A stretch of 64,000 nt of DNA from assembly GCF_002234675.1 (NCBI RefSeq), contig NC_019859.2, positions 28,267,973-28,331,972 of the forward strand. Reading direction: 5' to 3'. Below the pieces are notes generated by a model. It worked only from the letters and a program-made list of their open reading frames with translations. It made no database searches and was not told the DNA's origin. Below, piece by piece: positions 1-11,800 of the stretch. The DNA is from Oryzias latipes. Its lineage: Eukaryota > Chordata > Actinopteri > Beloniformes > Adrianichthyidae. Numbering within the stretch: position 1 is the stretch's first letter; each line of letters starts with the position of its first letter. The position numbers and the translations under genes are program-made.

Positions 1-134
1 TCAAATGTAAAAATGTTAAAAATGGTGTTGCAAACTTTTCAAAAGTTCGTTGTCTTATTTGCGAAGGGCTGTTCTGAATTAATGAGTGCCAACATTTCGA
101 GATTATCAGGGGCGTGTCCTTTTGATTGAGAAGT

Positions 135-735
135 AGACCCATGAGTAAACTGCACAAAAGTCTCACTTTACTTTGTTGCACCCAATTTTAATAATGATTA
201 TGCCATTTTTAGCTTAAATCACAAAAACTGCCATTTTCTAGGACATAGTCTCTGCAGCATTGCAGCAGTTCAATAGAAATGTGTTGTAGGTGGGACAGTT
301 GGCGCAGAGCAATCCCACCCCCACTTCCTATCATCCAGCTGTTTATAAGCTCTCTCGCTAGCTTACAGCCCCTCACACCCTCAACCTAACACCTAAGATT
401 ACTGGTGCAACAAAAAAGACGAGCCGTATGCAGCTGTACAGTTTTGAGCCAGATGCCAGTTTGGAGGAGCAAAACATGGACGTTCATGAATCGAGTCGTC
501 TCGAATCAGATGCATCAGAACGGAGTGGAGCAGGAAGCTTGCAGCTGGCCGAAGTACCGTAGCTCCTGCGTCACAGGTACAAGCTTTTTCACAAGACATT
601 TTTTGGTATGTTTCTAATTCACAACAGAATGAACAAAAAAAAACTCAGAAATACAATTTTAAGCTAAATTTTCCTTATATGTCCTCCGTTATGAGAAAAA
701 TGTCACAAGAACATGTTTAAATGTTTAGTAGAACA
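135..735 (+). repeat. Interspersed repeat family A, copy 1 (MITE-like)
   Basis: This stretch recurs in the window. The segments around 153-400 and 400-730 match, in reverse orientation, parts of 45541-45780 plus 46960-47220 and of 49300-49925. Shared signatures are the CTCTGCAG core, the TTAGCTTACAGCCCCTCACA stretch and the GCTGCACAAGC/GAAGCTTG area. One end of the family in the minus copies reads AAAGACCCACT(C/G)AGATGAA. No coding capacity is visible. It is probably a non-autonomous DNA transposon. Boundaries are approximate. Confidence 0.6.
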
Positions 736-744
736 CCCAAAACA

Positions 745-999
745 TTTTTTGTAATCAAAATAGAAAACGTTTTCATGTGTCCATTTGTACACCATTACCC
801 CCCCCCCCCCCCCGCCCAACTCATGGCTCTCCTTTACTGAAAACATCAACGTGTCCGTCAGTCATAAGTTTAGTATCTCCAAAACGTGATGAAGAGTCTC
901 TGATTCAGTCTCGTCATCATTTTTTAGGCTCAGAAGAAGAGTTTAGCCTCAAAACACAAAGGGAAGGTGTCAGATAAAAAGAGATGGTAAAGGTTCGCC

Positions 1000-1002
<3 letters not shown>
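745..1002. other. Intergenic, C-tract, nothing else recognised
   Basis: Contains a run of about 15 C with one G interruption near 800-815. No gene, RNA or known repeat was recognised. Confidence 0.5.
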
Positions 1003-1065
<63 letters not shown>

Positions 1066-1080
1066 CGCGGGGGGGGGGGG
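1003..1080. repeat. (GT)n-(GC)n-G(n) microsatellite
   Basis: About 27 GT units run from 1003, pass into alternating GC (about 1058-1068) and end in a G tract near 1069-1080. Alternating purine-pyrimidine of this kind can form Z-DNA. Open frames across it (poly Cys-Val) are artefacts. Confidence 0.95.
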
Positions 1081-1227
1081 TGTGAAACGCCTTATCTCTG
1101 TTTACGACGCACGTGCGCGGGTCTCACCTGCGAGGTGTGGGGGGGTTACATGGTTTCCTCCCGAGTCTCGGAGCTTCATCGTCGCAGCTGAGCGCTGAAA
1201 TCCCCAAATCAAAAGCTATCAACCAAG

Positions 1228-1249
1228 TGTTTGTCATTACCATGGCAAC
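1228..1249 (+). promoter_or_regulatory. Second X-box-like site next to a forkhead-like core
   Basis: ATTACCATGGCAAC at 1236-1249 is close to the palindromic RFX X-box consensus (GTYNCCATGGCAAC), differing mainly in the first base. TGTTTGT at 1228-1234 directly precedes it and fits a forkhead core. It lies 1.36 kb upstream of the tekt4 start in a GC-rich, CpG-containing stretch (about 1100-1290). It could be a distal element of tekt4, the promoter of a gene outside the window to the left, or chance. Confidence 0.4.
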
Positions 1250-1289
1250 GCCGCAACGACCTGCTAGGTCACTCCCATCTTTGAACGGG

Positions 1290-2500
1290 ACACGACTCGG
1301 GGGTGGGGGAGTTCAACTTTGTTCCGTTCTAGATATCTAGATAGTTATTTAGATATAGTTATCTTGTTTTATTTCGTTTGTTCTCAAGCTATGCTCACTT
1401 TTAAATAAATAAAAAGAAGAGAAAATGTGCTGGGTCGACCTCCGCTGTCACACATAGATGAACGCGATGCGTTCAAAGTCGGTAACAGTTGTAGGGCAAA
1501 CTTAAATCTGCGCCTGCGCATAGTCGAAGTCCAACAGTATTTGGAGAATGGCTTTAGCTGTGCGCAGGGTTACCTTGCAATGGGTCTGAAACCCCACACC
1601 TAAAGGGCCTCATTACTGTTGGGTGTTGGATAGAAGGAGGTCAGCTCTTATTATTCTAAGACAGAGATAGCATGCCACCCGAACTGAAACAGGAAGTTAG
1701 TTCCATGAAAAGAATTCTAGGACAAAGCAGAATTGAGAAAGGAAAGCTTTTTGGAAAACACACATTGAGCCATTAAGCTATTTTCCACAGCCCCTCTGCA
1801 ACACATGTTCAAGCAGCCACTTCCAATGAAAAGTCTATGTAAAGTCCGTTTCAGGCTTCTGCTTGTCAAGTGTGAACACTATGAGCAAAACATGCATTCA
1901 AGAACATGCTAAATGTGGGTTCTTGAGCGCACGCCACGTGCGCGGTGTGTCTGTAGCTTTAGAGATAAGGTGGAGACTGGACATTCTTTGGGTCTTGTCT
2001 TTGATTTTGTTCCTTCTGCAGAAAGAAAGATCTCAAAGATCCTTGATACAGAGTTAATTTCAACTTCACAGACGGATCTTTTGATTAGTTTCAAAACTGT
2101 TCTTGCAAGAAGTCTGGTTGATCTCTGAAAAGAGTTTACTGAGAAGTTCCCATTCCAGAAAATGGATGAGTGTCATTCAGTTTACAAAAGCTATTTCATC
2201 TTGTAGAACAGAAAAGCCTCTCTATTACCGCAGTCAGCAAATATGGTTATGACAAAGAAACAGAACATTCTAAACATTTCATCAAGCCAAACTACTTCTC
2301 CAGGTATATAGACATGTGTTTTCCTCACATTTTCCACTTCAAGTGTTACTCTTTAGAGTACTAAAGACTTAATTCCTAAAAAAACTGATTTTCCTGGGTG
2401 TCTTAATGCATCCCTGAACCAGAGCCGTTAATTATTGATCAGTTCTATCATGTGGTTTCGTGTGTCTGTAACGTCTGAAACTCATAAAGGTGGTCACCTG
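1290..2500. other. tekt4 upstream intergenic, mostly unassigned
   Basis: No gene was recognised. The part at about 1840-1950 contains TTCTTGAGCGCACGCC-type text resembling the 'GTTCAAGAACGCACGC' edge of the MITE at 61240, so a degraded copy is possible. The rest shows nothing I can name. Confidence 0.4.
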
Positions 2501-2523
2501 AGCCGGCTTTCCCTGCCCACACT

Positions 2524-2544
2524 GTAACTAAGCAACAGCAAACA
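2524..2544 (+). promoter_or_regulatory. RFX X-box-like site with adjacent forkhead-like site upstream of tekt4
   Basis: GTAACTAAGCAAC at 2524-2536 resembles an RFX X-box: a GTNNC-type left half and an AGCAAC right half. It is followed within two bases by GCAAACA (2538-2544), the reverse of a TGTTTGC forkhead core. The pair sits 62-82 bases before the tekt4 ATG. RFX factors and FOXJ1 are the known activators of motile-cilium genes, including tektins. The motif match and position are seen; function is inferred. The left half-site is imperfect. Confidence 0.45.
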
Positions 2545-2605
2545 GAAGGTGCTGTTTTTATGTAGAGTGGATCTGCTCTGCTCAACATCTACTTTCCAAG
2601 CAGAA

Positions 2606-5600
2606 ATGATCTCGCAGATTACGGTGCCTCGGCCCCACTTTGACAGCCGTGCTGTGGCTCACCGAGTCCTACGGACAGACCCTCCCGTCCAGCCCAATGA
2701 CCTGCAACTGGTTCCAGACTCTGCTGCCGGGGTGGGCCGCTCCACAAAATACAGCCCGGCGGAATGGTTCTCTAATTACCAAACAATTCTTGTGCGGGCC
2801 GGTGCCGACAACCTGGAAGCCGAGAGCATCCAGCAGCTGTCCAGAACCTTGAACCGAGACAGCGAGGGCGTAACCCTGCAGACTCAGGCCGAGGGAACAC
2901 GGCTGCTCGGGGAGAGACTGCAGGAGATCCATCACTGGAGGTCTGAGCTGCTAAGGCACATTGAGCAGCTGCAGGCTGACATGGAGGCGCTCCAGGCGGC
3001 GAGAACACGACTGGAAAGGGCGCTGGAGGCCACTGATACCCCATACGCCATTGCCACTGACAATCTGAACTGCAGGGCCAAGAGGCCAGGGCCAGACCTA
3101 GTTCAGGACTCTGTCGAGGAGGAGCTGCTCAAGGTTTGTTTCTAACCTAAGATTTACACAAATGATTACCATAAATATGAGCCATTTTCATCCCAAAGAG
3201 CAACACTATACTGTCCTGACTTAACCCTTATGTGGTGTTCGGGTCTGTGGGACCCGTTTTCATTTTTTATCAAAAGAAAAATGATACAATTAATTAATTT
3301 TTCAAACTCAGACTCACTGGCCTTGGCTCATTTTCTGTGAAGAACATATATCAGAATACATTTTTAATGACAACACACCGTACACCCCCCCAACACATTT
3401 CTATTACATATAAGATGTTCGGGTCCACTGGACCCGGGGCCAATAGAGGTGTGGAAATTGGTGTTTTATGTACCTACACTCTGTCCTCCACCTGTCTGGG
3501 CCTGCTGTGTGTGTGTGGGTGTGTGTGTGGGTGTGTGTAGGTGTGTGTGTGTGTGTGTGACCAGTGAGAAAGAGAGAGAGTGGCAGAGAGAGAAAGATTC
3601 ACTGTAAATGTGAGTTCTGTTTCTGCACCTGCGGTTCCTGCTAAAGGTTGCAACATTGTTAGAATAATTCAAGCATCAACTCTGTTTGCTCTCGTTCTCC
3701 CGCACATTTGACCATTTGACTTTCTTGCGGGAATCTTTAATATCTCGCTCTTTATCTGCTACAAATTGGAGGCGGGACACGTTAAATATAGCTTTGCCAG
3801 TGTGGTTTCTTATCACAACTGATCAAAATGGCCAATAGACTTTCTGCGCAGAGGGCCCTGGAATTGATTTTAGAAGAGAGAGACGTTTTTGATGATGATG
3901 TAGAAGGAGACGATTCAGAAGAGGAGGTTTCAGAATTAGAGGATCACATTTCTGAAAATTCAGAGTCTGACAGTGACTCTGAAGAAGATGATTAGATTGG
4001 GGCGGCCGTGGAGCAGTGGTAGGGCGGTAGGCCCATGATCGTAAGATTGCAGGTTCAATTCCCGCCATGAGTTGAAGTGTCCTTGGGCAAGACACTGAAC
4101 CCCACCTTGCCTCTGGTGGTAGGCGGGCGCCTGTGTTTGGCAGTGGAGCCGCCACCAGTGTCTGAATGTGTGTGTGAATGTGTGTGTGACTGGGTGAATG
4201 GGTCTGTGACTGTAAAGCGCTTTGTCCTTGTTGGAAGAAAGGCGCTATATTAGTATACGCAATTTACCATTTACTATTTAGATTGAGCATCAGCCAGTTC
4301 CAAAACAAAGCCATCAGCACCCAGCCACAGGACCAGGCCGTCAGCAGCCAGGACCATGTGTTGTACAGGCTAGTGGCCAGAAGGCCATGTGTTCAATGGG
4401 GCTGATGTGTTGTCTTGACTAATAGGTTTACTCTATGTGTTCAGCTTGTGTTGTGCACCTGAATGGGTTCAGTTTCTGTGTTCAAATAAATAAAAGTCAG
4501 TAGTTTTGAAAACCCTTGCTTCACTTGAAAATTTGTTTCCACTCATATCTTGATTTTAATTGATTTTCTTTATCACGTTTTAAATGAGTTATGAATGTGA
4601 TCTAACAAAGGTAAAGGGCAAATATTAACCAAATATACTGATTGTAATTGGATGAGGTAAACATCTTTCGAGTATTTTAACATCAAAGTGTTTGATTGTG
4701 AGGCATTAAAAACCACAACATGCAACGGGTCCACCAGACCCACGAACACTGGCTGAGTAACAACAATATGAACACCACACAAGGGTTAAATGTCCAGGAA
4801 GAAAAAATTGAGAATAGAAGAAAATGAGTAGTTTAGAATTGTTATGAAAAATTCAGACACAAAACTACATAGGGATTTTCAGACATTTCAGATCACTTCA
4901 ATGAATGCATACATACACTACATTACCAAAAGTATTCACTCACCCATCCAAATGATCAGAATCAGGTGTCCTAATCACTTGGTCTGGCCACGGGTGTACA
5001 AAATCAAGCACTCAGGCATGCAGACTGTTTCCACAAAGATTTGTGAAAGAATGGGCCGCTCTCAGGAGCTCAGGGAATTCCAGCGTGGAACTGTCATAGT
5101 GTAACGATGAGGTGGAGGCGCTGAGATCCATATGCAACTGAGTTTATTACGTGTCACAAGTGAATGATCAAGGAGCACATGAGCCCAAAGGCTGCCGATC
5201 AGGTTAGAAAAACTAAGCAATGGCGAGATTTTTTGATTTTGATTTGAAATGGTTTATTTCAAGCAATCAAATAGAAATAATACACAAAAACAATATAATC
5301 ATCAGTTATACATTCATACAGTAACTAATCAAACTTAGGATAATTAGACATAACTAATAAATATTGCTTGAAAGGGAATGGAAGGAAGCGAACTTATATA
5401 ATCCCACCCCGTTATACTATAACCATTTTATTACATGATTTATCAATATCCGGTTCCTAGGTTTTATCAGACAGAATTAATAGTCATAAGGTATCAATAA
5501 AGCACATGCCAAAGATGAATTACTTAAGTACTACGTCAAAAATAACTATTTTAGAAATCAACATGGCAAATGCAGCATCTGAAATATATGCAAATTATGT

Positions 5601-5839
5601 TGCTTTTAAAAGTCATGCTTTAAAACATAATACTATATCAGTAAAATAGACACAACACTGTTTCAGGAATTTTCATAGCAAAAATTTCATCAAGTATCAA
5701 AAGTTAAAAACATGTGCAAAATTATGCTACATTAGGAAAGATTTTTGAATCAATTTATCAATTTTAGGAGCTAGTGAAGTACTATCATCAAAAGTCAATC
5801 AATTTAACAATTTTCAAAGGTGATTAATCATTTGTTTTA

Positions 5840-5877
<38 letters not shown>

Positions 5878-8800
5878 TAAAGAAATGCTGTGGGGGAAAA
5901 ATAAAAGGGTCCATAAACTGTCGAATTGTCCAAGGTTGGCATTTCTTCTTTTACTGATAACAGCCGATTCTCTTGGTTTAAACAGTTAATAGTTTTCTTC
6001 CATGTTATGTCTGCAGACATTAGATTCAGGTCCATATCCTTCTTCAGCTGATATCAGCTGCGGTGAAAGTTGAGGTCAAGTTGTCTGCAGGTCAGAACTC
6101 TGCTGTTATTCAGGTTACGTCAGACATACAGAGAAAGTGATGATTCCAGGTGTCATATTTCTTGAAATTATTTGGCTCTTTGATTTATTACTCCACGTTG
6201 TTTCAGACAACCGTAATCAAGCACTTCTCAAAGTCCTTCATGGTGTTCACGACCAGAACCTTGGACCGGTCCTCTGGACCGAGTGGTTTGACGTGAATCC
6301 TGCAGCCTTTAACCCAAGTGTTCTCAATCTGCTTACGCTTCCTGAGAAGCCGTGCATGTTTTGAGATTTCAGCATTCCTTCTGGTCAGATGGTCGTTCAG
6401 ATAAACAGCAGATCCTCTGAGATTTTTGCGTTGATTCATCAGAGCTAGCTTGTGTTTGAGATTCACAAACCTGATGAGGATCGCTGGTTTATCCGTCTCC
6501 TTTCTCCTGGGGAGCAGGTGGCAGGTCTCGATGGTATTGAGATCCAGGGAAATCCCTTTAGATGTGAGAAATGAATGTATTTGCTGTTCCAGCGACGCTG
6601 CACCGAACTCCGTATTAGAACTGCTAGCTACGCTAGCGCTAGCATTAGCAGTGCTAGCTCCTGCTGCATTCAGCTTCGCTCGAGGCTTGATTGGTACTCC
6701 AGTGAGAATGACATTATTCATCCTTACTTGCTGTTTCACATCGTCCAGTCTTTTCTCCAGAATCTCGACCCGGTTTTCTCGCTGCTCGTTTTGAGCCCGA
6801 AATCTTCGGAACTCTTCCATCATCTCCCAGAGCGGTGTTAGCTTAGCCGACACTTGATCCATAAAACTTTTCAGCGTTTCTTGAATAATGTCAAGAGACT
6901 TTTTGAGCTCTTCATATTCCTGGGGTTTCTTCGGGGGCATGGTCAGCTCTCTTTTTTGGAGAAAAATCAACTTTTTAAGTAATTTGAAGATAGTTGTATT
7001 CACAGAGAGGCACGCCACGCGTCCTGCTGTATAACCCTGTATAGATGAAAACATAGTCGAACAAGTTCAGGTCAAAACACAAAAAAGGCAGGAATAAGTC
7101 AAATGATGACTGTTGGAAGAGAACAAACAAGACTTTGCACCGAGCATAGTTTGGTGCCAGATTAAATACAATTGTACTGATTCCTGAATGAGGATCAGCT
7201 GTTGGAAAGTGTGGACACAGTAAGAGGTGGTTGATGGGAGATATAGGTAGTGTCCGAATTCCCAACCTAACCCCTAACTACTAAAAAACTATATAGTGTA
7301 ACCCGTGTGCTATCCTAGGCACTTTGACATTGGGAGTTGGGTTATCTAGACCCACCAGACAGTGCTCTGAACCTTTTTTCTTCAATGATTTGTGATCTTC
7401 ACTGGTGTCCATGGATTACATGAAATCTTTCCACCTTTATCCACCTTTGTCATGGTAGGGAAAACACGTCAATGTAAGGGTGGGGTCATCTAAGATAGAA
7501 CAAGGGATATATGATTATGCGATTTCACAAAGTTGAAAGTAAAAATGTTGACAATTTATTAAAAAAATACTTTGGAATACATTTTTTTGGCAAAAATAGT
7601 TCAGATGCAATGCATTGTGGTCTATATTCGCCGATGTAGTGAGCATCGATGCACACTGGTTTTTCGCAAAGATTTCAGCGAAATTTCTAGGGCACTGGAT
7701 TTTGGAATTGTAGATTCGGTCAGCAGGGCTGCACGGTGGCGCAGTGGTTAGCGCTCTTGCCTCACAGCAAGAAGGCCCCCGGTTCAAGTCCCGGCTGGGG
7801 GACATGAAAAACAGAACATCAGTGGGGGACCTTTCTGTGTGGAGTTTGCATGTTCTCCCCATGCATGCGTGGGTTCTCTCCAGGGTCTCCAGCTTCCTCC
7901 CACCATCCAAAAACATGCTTCATAGCTTAATTGGCAACTCTAAATTGACCATTGGTGTGAGTGCGGGAGTGAATGGGTGTGTGAGTGAGGACATTCTACC
8001 CTGCAACAAACTGGCGACTTGTTCAGGGTGTCCCCCCTGCCTTTGCCCACAAGTGGCTGGGATAGGCTCCGGCAGCCCCGTGACCCCGAAAGGGATAAAA
8101 CGGTTAAGAAAATGAATGAATGAAAGATTCGGTCAGCACTACCAAAATGGCAAACTCACTATTTTGCGATAGTGTGAGGAGTGGAGACCAGGTGAAGGTT
8201 AATATTCAGGAGATGGCTGAATATTAAATTTGAATGCTTCACGTTACCCAAACATTTTGGACAATTCGATGCTCCTCACCTTGTGGGAACAGTTTGGACC
8301 GGGCCCCTTCCTCATCCAACATGACTGTGCTCCAGTGTACACAGCAAGATCCATAAAGACATGGATGACAGTCTGGTGTGATTACCTGGACTGGCCTACA
8401 CAGGGTCCTGACCTGAGCCTCAATTTCTCTGGGAGAAGAAGTTTTTTTTAAGTTGCAAAAAAACTTTAAAGAACAATTTCAAAGACATGGGAAGCCTTCA
8501 TTTAAGATTTGGTAATTCTAATGCTACGTTCACACCGGTCTCTAAAATTGCCCGTTTTAGCGGGACCGCTTCCAAGGAAAAGTCTATGCAAACACGCCTA
8601 TGCGTGTTTTGAACCTCTGCGCTCAAAACTCTTACGTTCAAATGCCACTATGTACGTTTCTGCTGTCCCTTTCAAAACATGGAATGGCGAACCATTTGAA
8701 AATTGATCATGAAGGAGGAATTAACAGTCATGGTTTCTGGCCACCCAGAGTTTGATGACACCAAGTTTTTCATAAATTGAAAGAAAATGCTTTGAGCAAG

Positions 8801-11800
8801 ATTCACAAGATTTGCAGCGCTTCCACATTTTACTACAAGCCTCTTCCTACTGTGAGTATATGCGCTGGGAACAAGTAGTGACAATCCTCTGCTAAAGGTG
8901 TGTTCAAAAACCTTTGTTCAGCGTGTTCTTGAATGTGCCACACATGCCTCATGTGTACCATTGACTATTTAGACTGGACTGATAAACCCCTCCCCCCTTT
9001 TTATTTCCTTTGTATTTTCCACGGGTGGTGTCACACATCCTCAGTCCAGTTCTTCTATACAGTAAATGGTGTATATGTAGCTTAAAGGTTAACACATAGG
9101 CTAGCATGCCTGAATTCACAATTTTTATGATTACACTTCTAGTTTTAAATACCGGTATAAAGATCCAAGTGTACATCTAGTGAAGTCATTTAGCTTTGGT
9201 TAGATTGGTTTTCAGTGAGCTTCATACAGGAAGTGAACATGGTGCTTCTTACTCGGCTCTGCACATTTTACAGGCAGCTGTAGAGGTAGAGCAGTCGTCC
9301 TCCGATTGGAACATCCCAGGTTCAGTTTCCAACTTGCCCACCCATGTGTTCAAGTGTCCTTGGGCAAGACACTGAACCCCATATTGCCCCTGGTGGTTAT
9401 AAGTTGGTGAGGCTGTTGGCAGTGTTCGACAGTGGAGTCGCCCCTAGTGTGTGAATGTGTGTGTGTGGGGGGGGAGGGGGGTGTGTGAATGGAACTGTGA
9501 CTGTAAAAAGGTAGAAAAGTGCTATGTGCTGTACGTATTCCCCATTTACCATTTGTTGAGACATCGTCGTGCAGCCATGTGTACGGATTTTATTTATTTA
9601 TTTCCTAAAATCCCAAATGTTTTCATAGATGGAGATTTACCTGACAGTTAACATTGATTTTATTATTAAAAAAAACAATTCCAACAACTTTTAAAACCTC
9701 CTAAATGTAAACATTCTTTTTTCTTACCTTTTTAAAGACAAATCAGCAATCCAATGACATTTGAGCATGCACACATGGTTATTTTGATTAGCCACCTTTA
9801 TGGTTACATGAAAAATCAACTCACTCATAACAGTCAATCAGCTTTAATGCTTTGAATCCGGGGACAGGGAAAGTTATGATGGACCACCAGGGCTTAAATA
9901 ACTAAGGCACATTTAGAAAAAAAAAGAAATAATTCACATTTTGTTGATTGTTTTAACAAAAAACACAATTTAAAAAGTTTAATTTCAGTTTTGATTGTGA
10001 TGAGTGGCGGTTTCTCTGCGCTCAGCTGTGTAAAGTGTATAGCAGACTGACCACGCAGAGATCCTGTCCTGCAGGAAGTGGGCCTGATCAGGAACATCCA
10101 GGCTCTCCTGAAGAGGACCATTGCTCAGGTTGCTAGTCAGATCAGGTGAGTCTGAACGTCTGCAGAGCAGTTCAGCTGCTGGCTTCCCTGTACATTTCAT
10201 CTGTGTGTGCGTGTTAGGAGGAACATGGACGCCAAGCAGGTGCTAGAGATGGACTGGTCTGATAAACAGGAGGCTTACAACCTGGACGAGCGCGGCGGCG
10301 GACACAGCAACAGGAGTCCTGACACTCAGCTTCATCCCAGCTCCGCCGCCAATCATGAGCAGTGAGTCTGAGGGGGAGCAGACCTGCCGTAAATGTTTAC
10401 TTCCCTTTACTTGACAACGTCTGGTCTCCTGCAGAGTCTGCAACCCAACCACATGGACAAAGTTCACACAGGACAACCTGCTCCAGGCCGCACAGGAAGA
10501 GGAGGCGTCCAGAAGGCTCAGGTGGAGTTAAGGTCAATTGGATTTCATTTACTCTTCATGTTCACTCATGTCTTTATGTTTCAGGGCGCTTGTGGAGGAA
10601 ATGCTGCGTGAAACCACTGAAGACCTTATTAACCAACGTTCCACGGTGGATGGAGCTTTCAGCCAGCGCTGCCAGGAGCTGTTGGAAGCAAAGACTGAGC
10701 TGCAGATAAAGCTCACACAGGTAGAGAGATGGAAACATGTGGCTTTAGGGAACAACGGCTTTAGGCTCAGTCCTTGTGGTGTGAACAGGTCCTGCAGCAG
10801 ATTGGAGAACAGGAAAAGAACATAGTGGGTCTGCAGAAGGCCATCCACCTCAAAGAGGCTCCGCTGAGAGTGGTTCAGTCCAGACTTCATCTGCGCTCGC
10901 TCAGGCCAAACATGGAGCTGTGCAGAGATCCAGCCCAGCTCAGGTACGCCGTCTCTGCCAAACTCCAGAGGCCAGGCCCCATCGTCCCACAGAGATTGAT
11001 GAACTACAGCAGTTCATAAAGAAAGGAATACATTTGTGTCACTAATTGAACAGAAGTCGGTACATTTTCCAGGGCATTTTGTTTTGCAAGTTTTTCAGTC
11101 AGCTCCAAAGAATCTTAAAATAATGACATTTAGGCAACACTTTTAGTTTCTTGGATCCAGTTTCAACTCCTGCAATACCTGTTCTGTTCTTGTTGCCTGT
11201 TAATCTTTTAACACCAGAAGTGTTGCCTGCGGCACGTAAATAACACATCACAGTGACTGTGATTCCTTCATTACAGAGAGTTTACTTTGAAAACCTTTCA
11301 TTCATCCAGTTTTTGCTTAATTAAAACTAGGTTTGGGGGAATAACGGGCCTTCTGGAGGATTCATTTCACATTGTAACTTTTACCATTCTAAGTGAAGGC
11401 AGTTCTGCAGATGTTTTGGTTGAGATCTCCAAGTGGATTTTGAATGTTTCCTTGTTAGTGGACTCAGAGTTCCTTAATTTCCCATGGTTTAAGAAGTGAC
11501 ACTTGTCAGAGGGCATCACAGCATGGTACACTGTCCACGTGCAGATCTCCTCTAACAAAGGAGAGGAGGTTCCTGCTGCAGTGCAGGAGCCTTGTTGATT
11601 TATTCTGTGTTTTATCCTCCTGTCTGACAGCTTGGAAGCAGAGGCAGCGCAGATCGAAACCACTCTGAACTCTTTGAAGCAGAAGCTGAATGAGGCCAGG
11701 ATCTCCCTGAGTAACCTGGAGGAATCCCGTATGGAGCTGCAAAAAGACATCAGCTGTAAAAGCCAATCACTCTTCATTGAAGGGGAGAAGTGCATGACTC

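Larger units (their letters stand above)
3221..4789 (+). mobile_element. Deleted piggyBac-like transposon with TTAA ends
   Basis: The element starts TTAACCCTTATGTGGTGTTC at 3221 and ends with GAACACCACACAAGGGTTAA, its near-exact inverted copy, at 4789. One mismatch separates the 16-base inverted repeats, and TTAA is present on both sides as expected for piggyBac. Subterminal GGGTCTGTGGGACCCG and GGGTCCACTGGACCCG motifs recur inside. It keeps only the start of a transposase-like reading frame (3828-3995) and is interrupted by a SINE (about 3996-4280). At 1.57 kb it cannot be autonomous. It sits in tekt4 intron 1. Confidence 0.85.
7250..8195 (+). mobile_element. MITE family B, copy 1, carrying two later insertions
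   Basis: The edge GTGTCCGAATTCCCAACCTA and the core GATGCAATGCATTGTGGTCT recur at 62065-62800. In this copy a 0.21 kb TTAA-type element (7298-7508) and a SINE (7726-8124) have inserted. The far side resumes as GATTCGGTCAGCACTACC and runs to about 8195. No coding capacity. Confidence 0.6.

Noticed and set aside
1003-1198. Two open frames of repeated Cys-Val residues
   Set aside because: They are translations of a (GT)n microsatellite.
2549-2605. Upstream extension of the tekt4 frame as an earlier start
   Set aside because: The first codon at 2549 is GTG; the ATG at 2606 gives the expected tektin N-terminus.
3996-4070. Possible tRNA gene, also considered at 7726, 9268, 30410 and 62660
   Set aside because: A- and B-box-like motifs occur, but no cloverleaf pairing is evident and each continues into a SINE body.
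3823-4155. Minus-strand 110-codon frame
   Set aside because: It is the reverse of a SINE and of the piggyBac remnant.
7744-8115. Plus-strand 123-codon frame
   Set aside because: It lies wholly inside a SINE with a target-site duplication.
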